From Viridilinea sp964592425 (lineage in GTDB: Bacteria; Chloroflexota; Chloroflexia; Chloroflexales; Chloroflexaceae), in NCBI GenBank assembly GCA_964592425.1, contig CAZQCG010000027.1, forward strand, positions 3,941-67,940: a stretch of DNA of 64,000 nucleotides, in the 5' to 3' direction. This document shows, one piece after another, positions 23,835-32,962 of this stretch (position 1 is the first letter of the stretch; each line of letters begins with the position of its first letter). A program made the position numbers and the translations under genes. Under the pieces are notes generated by a model, which did no database searches, had not been told where the DNA came from, and was given only the letters and a program-made list of their open reading frames with translations.

Positions 23835-25679
23835 ATGCGCATGCATAGAAGCACTCGCTACCTCCTCTTCTTCTGGCTGAGCCTGAGCCTACCTGCCTTG
23901 AGTCTGGCCGCGCCGTTCGACGGGCGCGGCCAGACCTTTGCCGATGAAGCCTTTCTGACAACCTGGTCGCGTAGCGATCATCCGCAGGTGCAGGCCGGAC
24001 GCAGCTTCTTCTGGGGGCCGCTGCCCTGGTTCGACAACGCCGAGTTTCTGCGCCAGGGCATCAACGGGCTGCGCACCGTTCAGTACTTCGACAAGGCACG
24101 GATGGAGATCAACGATACGGCCAGTCGTAGTTATCATGGCGGTGTTACCAACGGGCTGCTGGTTGTCGAGATGGTCTCCGGTGATCTCAAGCTTGGTCTC
24201 GAGTGGTTCGATACCGAGCGTCGCCCGCCGGCCCAGATCCCCGTAGCTGGCGATGCTGGTTATCTCAACCCCGAAGCGCCGACTTACGCCTCTTTCGTTG
24301 GCGTTACCACCATCAGCAACAATGGCTACCGCGATCCGCCGCACCTGGGTCAGCCGGTGGTCGCCGCCATCGATCGCACCGGCAATCGCACCACCCGTAG
24401 CGATCTTGGTGCTGCCTACCCCGAGACGGCGATCAGCTTCTATGACGAGAGCACCGGCCATAATGTAGCTGGCGTCTTTCGCAGCTTTATTTTGCAGGAA
24501 GGGCCCTATCTGGAGGAAGGCCAGCTGCGCCGTGGCCTGATCATCGACCCGGTCTTTACGATGGGTCTGCCGATCAGCGACCCCTACTGGGTACGTGCCC
24601 AGGTTGGCGGTGTCACCAAAGCTGTACTCGTCCAACTCTTTGAGCGCCGTGCCCTGACCTATGTCCCCGATAATCCAGTGGACTACCGGGTCGAGATGGG
24701 CAATGTCGGCCAGCACTACTTCCAATGGCGCTACCCGCACCTGGGCCGGCCCTGGGAGCAACTTGTTGAGCCCGATCTGCCGATTGTCGCCGCCAGCACC
24801 GCCTTCGGGACGGCCCATTTTGAGGTTGTGCGCCTCGACGCCCGCCATCCAAGCGCTCTCACCAGCGGCTCCGCCGAGAGTCTGCCCTTCTCCTACCGGC
24901 ACAGCTATGACTACAATCGGCAGTGCCTGCTGCTCGACTCACGTCGTGGCGATGGGGTTCACCGCCAGATTTATCAGCAGCCCCTGGCTGGCAGCGAGGG
25001 CTGTCCACCCCGTCGGATTACCTTTAGTGACGGGAGTCCACCCCCGCCCGGCGAGCAGGCCGGGCATCTGCCCTATGGCACTGCCAACGACTATAACCCC
25101 AGCATCTCGCCCGACGGCACGCGCATTGCCTTTGCCTCTGACCGCGAAGGACCACCCCAGCTCTATCTTGTGCGCGCCGACGGCGGCGGCTTCCCTACGG
25201 CCCTCTTCGCCGATGGCTGTACCAGCCAGTATCCAACCTGGGGGGCCGACGGCCGCACGATATACTGGGAACACCAGTGTCCCGGCGAGCATATGCGGAT
25301 CATGCGTGGCGAGCTCGTCTACACCGGTGAGGGCAACCTGATCAGCGCAACGCTGGCCAATGTGCGGGCCCTCACCGGCCCGGAAGTCGACAGCCGCTAC
25401 CCACGTATGCATCCCAACGGCCTTGAATTGGCCTTCACATCCTATCGCGATGGCAATGCCGAGATCTACCTGATGGATCGCGAGGGCAACAATCTCACCC
25501 GCCTGACCAGCGACCCTTCCGCAGACCTGGCCCCAAGTTGGACTACCCGTGGTGATGGACTCGTCTTTGCCAGCAATCGTGGCGGGAGCTTCCAGATCTA
25601 TTTCCTAAATCGGACTACCGGCGAAGCCTCTATGCTGCCCTTGCGTGGCGAAAGCCAGTGGCCTTTGGCAGGCTGGTGA
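23835..25679 (+). CDS. Secreted protein with TolB-like beta-propeller C-terminus
   Basis: A 614-residue exported protein with an N-terminal signal peptide (MRMHRSTRYLLFFWLSLSLPALSLA). Residues of about 35-300 hold a module with GLPISDPYWVRAQVGG, VQLFERRALTYVPDNP and GQHYFQWRY. It is related to the GYPIS/VQYFER/HPEN repeats of the glycosidase-like gene at 34421-36217. The C-terminal third has PD40/TolB repeats: YNPSISPDGTRIAFASDREG, RYPRMHPNGLELAFTSYRDG and APSWTTRGDGLVFASNRGG, the usual beta-propeller blades. It is probably a surface or extracellular binding protein; the ligand is unknown. Confidence 0.7.
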   Translation: MRMHRSTRYLLFFWLSLSLPALSLAAPFDGRGQTFADEAFLTTWSRSDHPQVQAGRSFFWGPLPWFDNAEFLRQGINGLRTVQYFDKARMEINDTASRSYHGGVTNGLLVVEMVSGDLKLGLEWFDTERRPPAQIPVAGDAGYLNPEAPTYASFVGVTTISNNGYRDPPHLGQPVVAAIDRTGNRTTRSDLGAAYPETAISFYDESTGHNVAGVFRSFILQEGPYLEEGQLRRGLIIDPVFTMGLPISDPYWVRAQVGGVTKAVLVQLFERRALTYVPDNPVDYRVEMGNVGQHYFQWRYPHLGRPWEQLVEPDLPIVAASTAFGTAHFEVVRLDARHPSALTSGSAESLPFSYRHSYDYNRQCLLLDSRRGDGVHRQIYQQPLAGSEGCPPRRITFSDGSPPPPGEQAGHLPYGTANDYNPSISPDGTRIAFASDREGPPQLYLVRADGGGFPTALFADGCTSQYPTWGADGRTIYWEHQCPGEHMRIMRGELVYTGEGNLISATLANVRALTGPEVDSRYPRMHPNGLELAFTSYRDGNAEIYLMDREGNNLTRLTSDPSADLAPSWTTRGDGLVFASNRGGSFQIYFLNRTTGEASMLPLRGESQWPLAGW

Positions 25680-25684
25680 ATCCT

Positions 25685-27718
25685 TTAATCTGAAGCGAGA
25701 ATCTGCATGGCCGCCTCAGCCACTGCCTCGGCGCTCAGACCCAGGAACTTGAAGAGCTCCGGGGCCGGGGCTGAGGCCCCGAAGCGGTCGATGCCAACAA
25801 TGCGGCCCTGCGGGCCGACATAGCGCTCCCAGCCCAGGCTGCGCCCGGCCTCAATCGCTACGCGGGCCGTCAGGGTGGCTGGCAGCACCTCACTGCGGTA
25901 GTGCGCATCCTGGGCCTCGAACAGCTCCCAGCAGGGCATACTCACCACCCGTGTCGGCACTCCACGCGCCTCAAGCAGGTCGGCAGCGGCCAGGGCCAGG
26001 CTCAACTCAGTGCCGGTCGCCAGGAGCGCCACCCGAGCTTCGTTATGCTCACGTAGCACATAGGCTCCGCGCAAAGTGCCGCTGGCCGGGGCCAGGCCAT
26101 GTGTGCGGTCAAGGGTCGCTACGGCCTGGCGTGAGAGAATGATCGCCGTAGGGCCGTTGCGCCGCTCAAGGGCCACACGCCAGGCCTGCGCCGTCTCATT
26201 GGCGTCACCGGGACGCATAACATACAGATTGGGTATCAGCCGCAGGGACATCACATGCTCAATTGGCTGGTGGGTCGGCCCATCTTCACCAACGCCAATA
26301 CTGTCGTGGGTGAAGATATAGATCACCTGTAGCTGCATCAGGGCGGCCAGGCGTATTGCCGGGCGCATATAGTCACTGAAGACGAGGAAGGTGCCGCCGT
26401 AGGGGATGAAGCCGCCATGGAGGGCGAGGCCGTTGAGGATCGCAGCCATCGCATGCTCGCGCACGCCGAAGAAGATATTGCGCCCGGCAAAGCTTGCCCC
26501 GCTCAGCCCGGCGGCGCCTTTGATCAGCGTATTGTTCGAGCCAGCCAGGTCAGCCGAGCCGCCGAGCAGGCCGGGCACCAGGGGCACCAGGGCGTTGAGC
26601 GTTTCGCCCGAAGCGACCCGCGTGCCTTTGCCTTTGGGGTCGGGGGCAAACTGGGGCAGAACCGCCTCCCAATCTTGCGGGATGCTACGGGCCTGGAAGT
26701 GCTCCCACTCGGCGGCCAGTTCGGGGTAGCCCGCCTGGTAGCGGGTAAACATGGCTGCCCACTCGTGCTGGCGCGTGATGCCCACCTCGACCGCCAGTTG
26801 CATATGTTCATAGACCTCTTCGGGCACCAGGAAAGCCGGCTCAAGCGGCCACTCCAGCTGCAGCTTGGTCAGGCGCACCTCGTCAACCCCGAGTGGCTCG
26901 CCATGGGCCTTTGCGCTACCGGCTTTGTTCGGGCTACCATAGCCGATCTGCGTGCGGGCGATCACCAGTGAAGGTCGATCGAGTTCGCTCTGGGCTTCGG
27001 CCAGGGCTGTTGCCACCTCGGCCATGGCATGGCCATCAACTGTCTGCACATGCCAGCCATAGGCGGCGAAACGTGCTGCCACATCTTCCGAAGATGTAAG
27101 CTCAAGCGCACCGTCGATCGAGATCTGGTTGGCATCGTAGACCACGATCAACTTGCCTAGCCGCAAGTGACCCGCCAGGCTGGCCGCTTCGTGGGTGATA
27201 CCTTCCATCAGGTCGCCATCCGAGCAGAGGGCGTACGTATAGTGATCAACAAGCGCAAAGCCCAGCCGATTAAAGCGTTCGGCCAGCCAGCGTTCGGCCA
27301 TGGCCATCCCAACTGCGGTCGCCACACCCTGGCCGAGGGGGCCGGTGGTCATCTCAACCCCGGGGGTCTCGTGGTACTCTGGATGACCGGGTGTGTGGCT
27401 GCCCAGTTGGCGGAAACGCCGCAACTCGTCCAGGCTTAGGTCATAGCCGCTTAAATGAAGGAGGGCGTAGAGTAACATCGAAGCATGGCCTGCCGAGAGC
27501 ACGAAACGGTCGCGGTCGGGCCAGTCAGGGCTCTCAGGACTGTGCTTGAGAAAGCGTGTCCAGAGCACATAGGCCGTATCCGCAATGCCCAGCGGCATGC
27601 CTGGATGGCCACTGTTTGCCTGTTGGACTGCATCAATCGCCAGGGCCCGCATGGTGGTTGCGCAGAGACGATCCAGCTCGGCGCTGGTTGCCTCGGGCGC
27701 AGGTCGCACATCTGTCAT
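25685..27718 (-). CDS. tkt: Transketolase
   Basis: A 677-residue ThDP enzyme moving two-carbon units between sugar phosphates in the pentose-phosphate and Calvin-type pathways. Motifs in order are NSGHPGMPLG, GPLGQGVATAVGMA, the ThDP-binding CSDGDLMEG...DAN block, HDSIGVGEDGPTHQPIEH and the C-terminal AGRSLGWERYVG. Two ATGs are possible; the one at 27718 sits 9 bases after GGAG, while the ATG at 27724 is only 3 bases from it, so the second is preferred. It is convergent with the beta-propeller gene. Confidence 0.96.
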   Translation of the reverse strand: MTDVRPAPEATSAELDRLCATTMRALAIDAVQQANSGHPGMPLGIADTAYVLWTRFLKHSPESPDWPDRDRFVLSAGHASMLLYALLHLSGYDLSLDELRRFRQLGSHTPGHPEYHETPGVEMTTGPLGQGVATAVGMAMAERWLAERFNRLGFALVDHYTYALCSDGDLMEGITHEAASLAGHLRLGKLIVVYDANQISIDGALELTSSEDVAARFAAYGWHVQTVDGHAMAEVATALAEAQSELDRPSLVIARTQIGYGSPNKAGSAKAHGEPLGVDEVRLTKLQLEWPLEPAFLVPEEVYEHMQLAVEVGITRQHEWAAMFTRYQAGYPELAAEWEHFQARSIPQDWEAVLPQFAPDPKGKGTRVASGETLNALVPLVPGLLGGSADLAGSNNTLIKGAAGLSGASFAGRNIFFGVREHAMAAILNGLALHGGFIPYGGTFLVFSDYMRPAIRLAALMQLQVIYIFTHDSIGVGEDGPTHQPIEHVMSLRLIPNLYVMRPGDANETAQAWRVALERRNGPTAIILSRQAVATLDRTHGLAPASGTLRGAYVLREHNEARVALLATGTELSLALAAADLLEARGVPTRVVSMPCWELFEAQDAHYRSEVLPATLTARVAIEAGRSLGWERYVGPQGRIVGIDRFGASAPAPELFKFLGLSAEAVAEAAMQILASD

Positions 27719-27842
27719 CCTCATTTTCTCCTCGCTGTGGCGAGCGCTCCTGCGCTGATTATAGCACCGGCACTGGGCAAGCCTGCGCTATCAGAGTATG
27801 ATAGATAATAAAATAGCTGCAAAAGTAACAAGAAGGTTAAGC

Positions 27843-28343
27843 ATGGCACCCGCCCCCCTCCTGCCCGATCATGATCCGGCCATTGTCGCCCTGTCCGCCG
27901 AGCTTGAGCGTGCTCGTGCGGCGAGCTACCCGCTGACCCTGGCCTTCGGTCGGCTCGCCGATCCTGCCGTTGAGGTGTATGCGGCGCTTGATGCGCTGAC
28001 CGGCTCGCTCGGCTGGCGCGGCTTGGCGTCAGCCTGGGTTGAGTTGCCGCGCCGCATTGCGCTCAAGCTGCTGGTGCAGATCATTGGCGGCGAGCTGGCC
28101 TACCCCACTGAGGTGGTGCCACGGGCTGAGGCCGAAGCCCTGGCCGGGCGCTTCCTCGCACTCTTCCCGCCGGGTGCCCGCTATTTTACCAATGGCGCGA
28201 TCAGCGGCGAGGTTGCCCTCTATGATCGCCAGGGCGAAGTCGTGCTTGGCTGGCGCTCGTTAAGCGAGGCACCCTTCGACAATGGCCTGATCGCCGTTGG
28301 TGGTCCACGCGTGGGCCTGCTCTGGGCCGAAGACGCGCCGTAG
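27843..28343 (+). CDS. Conserved-looking hypothetical protein
   Basis: A 166-residue soluble protein beginning MAPAPLLPDHDPAIVAL, rich in Ala/Leu/Gly with no membrane segment or recognisable motif. Codon use matches the neighbours, and AGAAGG lies before the ATG, so it looks like a real gene. It is divergent from transketolase and convergent with the next gene (6-bp gap). I do not recognise a family. Confidence 0.6.
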   Translation: MAPAPLLPDHDPAIVALSAELERARAASYPLTLAFGRLADPAVEVYAALDALTGSLGWRGLASAWVELPRRIALKLLVQIIGGELAYPTEVVPRAEAEALAGRFLALFPPGARYFTNGAISGEVALYDRQGEVVLGWRSLSEAPFDNGLIAVGGPRVGLLWAEDAP

Positions 28344-28349
28344 CTTGAC

Positions 28350-30536
28350 TCAGGCTTTCTGCTTGCCCAGGTGATACGTCTCGACGGCCCGCATATGCAG
28401 CAGCAGGTTCGGGTAGAGCATATGCAGGCGTGTGAGGGCCGTTGCAGGCAGGGCCCAGACGGTGGTCGGGCAGCTTGCCACGGCCGTCACCCGGCGTGGC
28501 TGGCCTGAGAAGACGGCGTGGCCGCCGAAGAGTTCACCGCTGCGATTCAACTCGTCAAGTAATCCGCCGTCTGCATCAAAGAAGGCCAGGGCTCCTTCCA
28601 CCAGCAGGAAGGCTTCGTGGGCCGTTTCGCCGCAGGTAAACAACGCCTCCCCAGGAGCGAGTCGGCGCGGCTCGAAGTCGAGTGCCAGGTCGAGCAGGCT
28701 TGCCCAGGGCAAGTCACACAAAACCGCCACTTCGGCCAGCCAGTTAGCACGGGTGAAGGCTTCGGCCAGGCCCATCTGCTCAACCAGGGGCTGAAAGACC
28801 TCAGGGCGCAGGCGCAACATCTGCAGTGCGCCGCGGGCGGCAATCGTGCTGGAACGGGGGGCTCCCATAATCGCACCCCGTTCACCGATGCTACTGCCGC
28901 GCCCAAGCGTCCGTACCTGCAGCTCACTAATGATAATCTGAGCCATGCCCGCATGCACCACATAGGTCTGCCCATCGGAAGGCTCACCCTCATGCAGCAC
29001 CGTTGCCCCGTCGGGCCAGGCCGCCACCTCGACCCGCTCAGCCAGGGCCTGGCGCTCGGCATTGCTCAGGCGGGCGAAGAGTGGGCATGCGGCGATGGTC
29101 TCCATAAGTGCGCTACGCTCATTCTCAGGCAGATGCGCCCCGATCCCTACGATCATGCCGCTGCCAGCAAACTCGACCCGCTCGGCCAGTTCAGAGCTGG
29201 TGATCGGTAGCTGGTGCTGGCTGGTATGGGCAAGCACCAGCCGCTGGCTCTTGGCCGTCAGATCTTGTAACAGGCGCGGGGTGATCGTGCTGTGGATGGC
29301 CCCGCCGCCAGCATCCTGCACCAGCACACTGGCCCCCTCGGCAAAACGCAATAACTCTTCACGCCGGTCGGCATGCAGAATGCCGTTCTGCTCCAGGCTG
29401 GCGAACCACTCCTCGTCATAGCGCATATCACCTGAATAGCAGAGCCCGTCGACGCGCACCGCAATGGTTGGGATGGAATGGATCGCGTAGATCGCCTCGA
29501 AGCGCCGTCCATCGAGATCGAGTGGGGTGCCGGGGTCAAGGCGCACAAAATCGAAGAGTTCCGCCACCTCGCTCACCGGCAGGGCCAGCATCGCACTGAG
29601 CAGGCGTAACAGGCTGTGGTAGATCAACGTGGAGGTTACCAGCCGCACGCGACGACTGCCCATCAAGATCAGCTCGGGTAGGCCAGCCAGGTGATCTTCA
29701 TGCACATGTGAAAGCACTACTTCGCTGATGTGGCCTGGTGCGATACCAAGATGTCCGAGGCGCATCAGCAGGTAGGCCGCCGCATCAAAGAGGGTTGCTT
29801 TACTCTGGGGCGTATGGCCCAGGTAGGCCAGAAAACAGGTCGTGATGCCCACCGGGTCGAAGCCATCGCTGCCCCCGATGAACTGCAGGGTCAGCTCGCG
29901 CCGCTGGATCGGGTGTGGTGGGGCCAGGGTCAGTGGATAGGCTGGCTCATTGATCGCCGTCGTCACACTGGCAACGATCACCCCATCTTCACGAAAGACA
30001 AACTCATCATCCTCCAGGCTGATCGTCGTTGCCCCAAGCTCGCCGCCGCCCGTCTCCAGGCTGACAATGGTGATCATATCGTCCACCATGGGTGAACGCC
30101 CGAGGGGGGGGAAGTAGGCCACGGCGGCACACTCGCTGCGCAGCCAGCCGTCACTACCGTAGGCGGCGGGATCCTGGGGACCGCAGATTGTCTCGTTGAG
30201 TATGGTGTGCAGACGCTCGGCCTGGGCAACCGTTACCGTCACGAGCAAAAGCTTCTGCTGGCGAGCAAAATAGTTTGAATAGATCAGAAATTCGACACTG
30301 GCATAGTTGATTCCGCGGCGGACAAAGCCACTCGATCCTAACTCGCGCCCGGCTGGCAGATCAGGCGGCAAGAGCACAATCGCCGGGATCGGCAACCCCC
30401 CCGCGAGCAGATATTTGAGTGTCTCGGGTGGCGAATTGACCAGGATCTCGCCTGCCTGAGTCGTCACCAGCCTGATCGCATTGGGTAGTGCTCGGACTCG
30501 GCTTGCGGCGATGGTTGCTGGAGCTGTGCGCTGCAT
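28350..30536 (-). CDS. Metallo-beta-lactamase-fold protein fused to two cyclic-nucleotide-binding domains
   Basis: A 728-residue protein. An N-terminal part of about 200 residues has no clear match. Next is an MBL-fold hydrolase domain with VVLSHVHEDHLAG (HxHxDH, near residue 277) and later CYSGDMRYDEEWF and LVLAHTSQHQLP. Two Crp/PKA-type cNMP-binding domains follow: GATVLHEGEPSDGQTYVVHAG...GRGSSIGERGAIMG, and LAPGEALFTCGETAHEAFLLVEG...ELFGGHAVFSG. The canonical phosphate-binding FGE..L..A.R cassette is only partly kept (SIGERGAI, LFGGHAVF), so ligand binding may be altered. The ATG at 30536 is chosen for the AAGGAAG ahead of it; ATG 30581 is an alternative. This may be an allosterically gated hydrolase. 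Confidence 0.75.
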   Translation of the reverse strand: MQRTAPATIAASRVRALPNAIRLVTTQAGEILVNSPPETLKYLLAGGLPIPAIVLLPPDLPAGRELGSSGFVRRGINYASVEFLIYSNYFARQQKLLLVTVTVAQAERLHTILNETICGPQDPAAYGSDGWLRSECAAVAYFPPLGRSPMVDDMITIVSLETGGGELGATTISLEDDEFVFREDGVIVASVTTAINEPAYPLTLAPPHPIQRRELTLQFIGGSDGFDPVGITTCFLAYLGHTPQSKATLFDAAAYLLMRLGHLGIAPGHISEVVLSHVHEDHLAGLPELILMGSRRVRLVTSTLIYHSLLRLLSAMLALPVSEVAELFDFVRLDPGTPLDLDGRRFEAIYAIHSIPTIAVRVDGLCYSGDMRYDEEWFASLEQNGILHADRREELLRFAEGASVLVQDAGGGAIHSTITPRLLQDLTAKSQRLVLAHTSQHQLPITSSELAERVEFAGSGMIVGIGAHLPENERSALMETIAACPLFARLSNAERQALAERVEVAAWPDGATVLHEGEPSDGQTYVVHAGMAQIIISELQVRTLGRGSSIGERGAIMGAPRSSTIAARGALQMLRLRPEVFQPLVEQMGLAEAFTRANWLAEVAVLCDLPWASLLDLALDFEPRRLAPGEALFTCGETAHEAFLLVEGALAFFDADGGLLDELNRSGELFGGHAVFSGQPRRVTAVASCPTTVWALPATALTRLHMLYPNLLLHMRAVETYHLGKQKA

Positions 30537-30695
30537 CAGCGGGCTTCCTTCCGCCGCATAATCTAGTGGGCTAATCGGCATGCCACCAGTCCCTGTTTCG
30601 GTGCGGCACATGAGACTAAACGCAGCCGATCAGCAGGCTTTGCGAAGATGCGCTGGGCATCTTCGCCGCAGGCTTCAGCCCGACTGCTGCTATGT

Positions 30696-30723
30696 TATAA
30701 TATCTCGACAATTGTTGTCGAGA
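30696..30723 (+). promoter_or_regulatory. Candidate yebC-ruvC promoter with palindromic operator
   Basis: TATAAT at 30696-30701 is followed immediately by the palindrome TCTCGACAA-TTG-TTGTCGAGA (30703-30723). A second palindrome AGTGATCCTAGATCACT-like lies at 30763-30779. The first position, over the transcription start, suits repressor control. The rest of the roughly 300-bp gap shows nothing further. Confidence 0.5.
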
Positions 30724-30899
30724 AAACCCGGCAGATTCGGCTTGCATCTGGCCCAGAGGTATAGTGATCCTAGATCACTTGTGAACCAGTAGTCAAGGCT
30801 TTAAACGGTTAAAACTCCGAATCTCGATCACAAGTCAGGTAGGACTGCTATAACGCAGCCAGAAAAGATGTGCCTGTACCTGTCGAGGAGGCTCCCACT

Positions 30900-31655
30900 A
30901 TGTCCGGCCATTCCAAATGGCATACGATCAGGCGTTCCAAAGGGGTTGCCGACCAGCGTCGTGGCCAACTGTTCACCAAACTGGCCCGCGATATCACGCT
31001 TGCTGTGCGTGAGGGTGGTGGTGGCGACCCGGAGATGAATTTTCGCCTGCGCCTCGCTGTCGATAAGGCGCGTTCAAACAACATGCCGAATGACAGCATC
31101 CAGCGGTCGATTGAGCGCGGGCTTGGCAAAGGCAACGAAGCGGCCCTGGAAGAAGTCTACTACGAAGGCTATGCCAGTGGCGGGGTCGCCTTGCTGATCG
31201 AGACCGCTACCGATAACCGCAACCGCACCAACTCCGACGTGCGTTCGACGATTAACAAGGCTGGTGGCAATCCTGGCGAGCCCGGCTCGGTTAGCTGGAT
31301 GTTTGAGCAGAAGGGCCTGATCACGATCGATCTGGCTGGCAGCAAGCTCGATCTCGACGAGGTGCAGCTACAGGTGATCGATGCAGGTGCCGACGATGTT
31401 GAAGCCGACGGCGATCTCCTTGAAGTCTACTGCGAGTGGACGCAGCTGAACGTAGTGCGCCAGGCCCTGCTCGACCAGCAACTCCCGCTTGTCGGTGCCG
31501 AGAAGACGATGCGCCCCAAAACGCTTGTCCAACTTGAGGAGAAAGAGACCCTAGCCGTGTTGCGCTTGATCGAGAAGCTCGAAGATCTTGATGATGTGCA
31601 GAAGGTTTACTCTAACCTCGAGATCAGCGATGAGGTGGCGGCCCGCTTTGAGTGA
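30900..31655 (+). CDS. YebC/PmpR family protein
   Basis: A 251-residue protein starting MSGHSKWHTIRRSKGVADQ, the near-invariant YebC opening, with NMPNDSIQRSIERGLGKG and GGVALLIETATDNRNRT, then an acidic C-terminal domain. YebC-family proteins were described as DNA-binding regulators; members also assist translation through difficult proline-containing sequences. The ATG follows GAGGAGG. ruvC begins 3 bp after the stop, the widely conserved yebC-ruvC neighbourhood. Confidence 0.95.
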   Translation: MSGHSKWHTIRRSKGVADQRRGQLFTKLARDITLAVREGGGGDPEMNFRLRLAVDKARSNNMPNDSIQRSIERGLGKGNEAALEEVYYEGYASGGVALLIETATDNRNRTNSDVRSTINKAGGNPGEPGSVSWMFEQKGLITIDLAGSKLDLDEVQLQVIDAGADDVEADGDLLEVYCEWTQLNVVRQALLDQQLPLVGAEKTMRPKTLVQLEEKETLAVLRLIEKLEDLDDVQKVYSNLEISDEVAARFE

Positions 31656-31658
31656 TCC

Positions 31659-32159
31659 GTGCCTCTGATGCGTACCATCGGGATTGATCCTGGCCTGGCG
31701 ATTATGGGCTGGGGTGTGGTTGATGCAGCTGCCGGCCAGCTCTGTCTGGTCGATGTTGGGGTATTGACCACCCCCGCCGGCATGGCCCAGCCTGAGCGGC
31801 TCCGCTTGCTCTATGACGGCCTGCGTGAGTTGCTTGCTCGCCTGCACCCTGAGACGGCGGCCATCGAGGAACTCTTCTTCGGCAAAAATGTTAACACAGC
31901 GCTCAGTGTTGGCCAGGCCCGTGGTGTAGCTTTGCTGGCCCTGGTACAGGCCGGGCTAAGCATCACCGAGTATAAACCCACGGCGGTCAAACAGGCCCTG
32001 GTAGGCTACGGTGGGGCCGACAAGCGCCAGATGCAGGCGATGGTGCAGCTTACGCTCAACCTGGCTGCCCCCCCGCGCCCCGATGACGCCGCCGATGCGC
32101 TGGCTATCGCTATCTGCCACGCCATCACTGCCCCCACCCTCCGCCGCCTGACGGAGTAG
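31659..32159 (+). CDS. ruvC: Holliday junction resolvase RuvC
   Basis: A 166-residue RNase H-fold resolvase cutting four-way junctions delivered by RuvAB. The catalytic acids are visible in TIGIDPGLAIMGWGV, AAIEELFFGKN and PPRPDDAADALAIAICH. KPTAVKQALVGYGGADKRQMQ is the family junction-binding stretch. The GTG at 31659 and the ATG at 31668 are both possible; neither has a strong ribosome site, suggesting coupling to yebC. ruvA and ruvB are not in the window. Confidence 0.95.
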   Translation: MPLMRTIGIDPGLAIMGWGVVDAAAGQLCLVDVGVLTTPAGMAQPERLRLLYDGLRELLARLHPETAAIEELFFGKNVNTALSVGQARGVALLALVQAGLSITEYKPTAVKQALVGYGGADKRQMQAMVQLTLNLAAPPRPDDAADALAIAICHAITAPTLRRLTE

Positions 32160-32163
32160 CCCT

Positions 32164-32853
32164 GTGTCAAAACGCCGCCCCGCTGCCCCCTCCGATCTGG
32201 AGGAGTTACACCCAGGCTTCTTCCTCGTCCACAATCCTGCCGCCAGCCCCATCCTGCGTGGCGAAGGCGAGCGTGAGGGCGACCGCTTCCGGTTGACCAG
32301 TTGGCGACGTGAGGGGCTGATCGCCCGCTTGCGCAGCAGAGGTTTTATCGTACTGACCCTGACCGACCAGATCGTGGCCCTGCCCGCCTTGCCCCTTGCG
32401 GTCGAACCTGGGGTGTCGCTGGAACGTAAGCTGGCTGCTGGCGAGCGGATTAGCTATTTTGGCGGGCTAGCGGTTGACCTGCCCGGCTGGCTGCCAGCCC
32501 TGCCTGGAGCACAGCCTGGCAGCGTTATCCTTCGTGAGGGCTGGGTGCTGCGCCGCCGGCGCGGGCGTGGTCCTGGCAGCTACGCCCGCCTGCACCACGG
32601 CACATTGCACTCCCTGAGCCTTGACGAAGCCCTCTTGCACGGTTATGCCCAGTTGAGTCGCGCTGGGCCATGGCCAGTAGCGCTGCGTGAGAGCGAGGGT
32701 GGCAAGCAGATGCCGGAGTTGCTTCTCCCGACGGCCTATCGTACCCTGTTGGGGCGCTTTGCCCAGGCCACGCCTGGTGCCTGGCTGCTCAGCGACGAAG
32801 GTCTGGCCCTGGTGGCGGCCCTCTTGAAGCGCCTGGGTCTGCTACTCTACTAG
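32164..32853 (+). CDS. Hypothetical protein in the yebC-ruvC operon
   Basis: A 229-residue protein starting at a GTG 4 bp after ruvC. It has an Arg-rich, Leu-rich soluble sequence (GEGEREGDRFRLTSWRREGL, LRRRRGRGPGSYARLHHGTLH) and no membrane segment. I do not recognise the family. Tight spacing and a terminator just after it indicate it is the last gene of the yebC-ruvC unit. Confidence 0.6.
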   Translation: MSKRRPAAPSDLEELHPGFFLVHNPAASPILRGEGEREGDRFRLTSWRREGLIARLRSRGFIVLTLTDQIVALPALPLAVEPGVSLERKLAAGERISYFGGLAVDLPGWLPALPGAQPGSVILREGWVLRRRRGRGPGSYARLHHGTLHSLSLDEALLHGYAQLSRAGPWPVALRESEGGKQMPELLLPTAYRTLLGRFAQATPGAWLLSDEGLALVAALLKRLGLLLY

Positions 32854-32868
32854 CTGCCTTGAGAAGCA

Positions 32869-32910
32869 GGATGGTCGCCGTAGTCTGTGCTAACGGCGAC
32901 CATCCATTTT
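32869..32910 (+). terminator. Intrinsic terminator of the yebC-ruvC operon
   Basis: GGATGGTCGCCGT and ACGGCGACCATCC form a perfect 13-bp stem around an 11-base loop, followed by ATTTTG. Confidence 0.8.
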
Positions 32911-32962
32911 GATCCCGCACACCGCTCATCTTGCGGGGAGGCCGTGGTTACGCCCCCAACGC

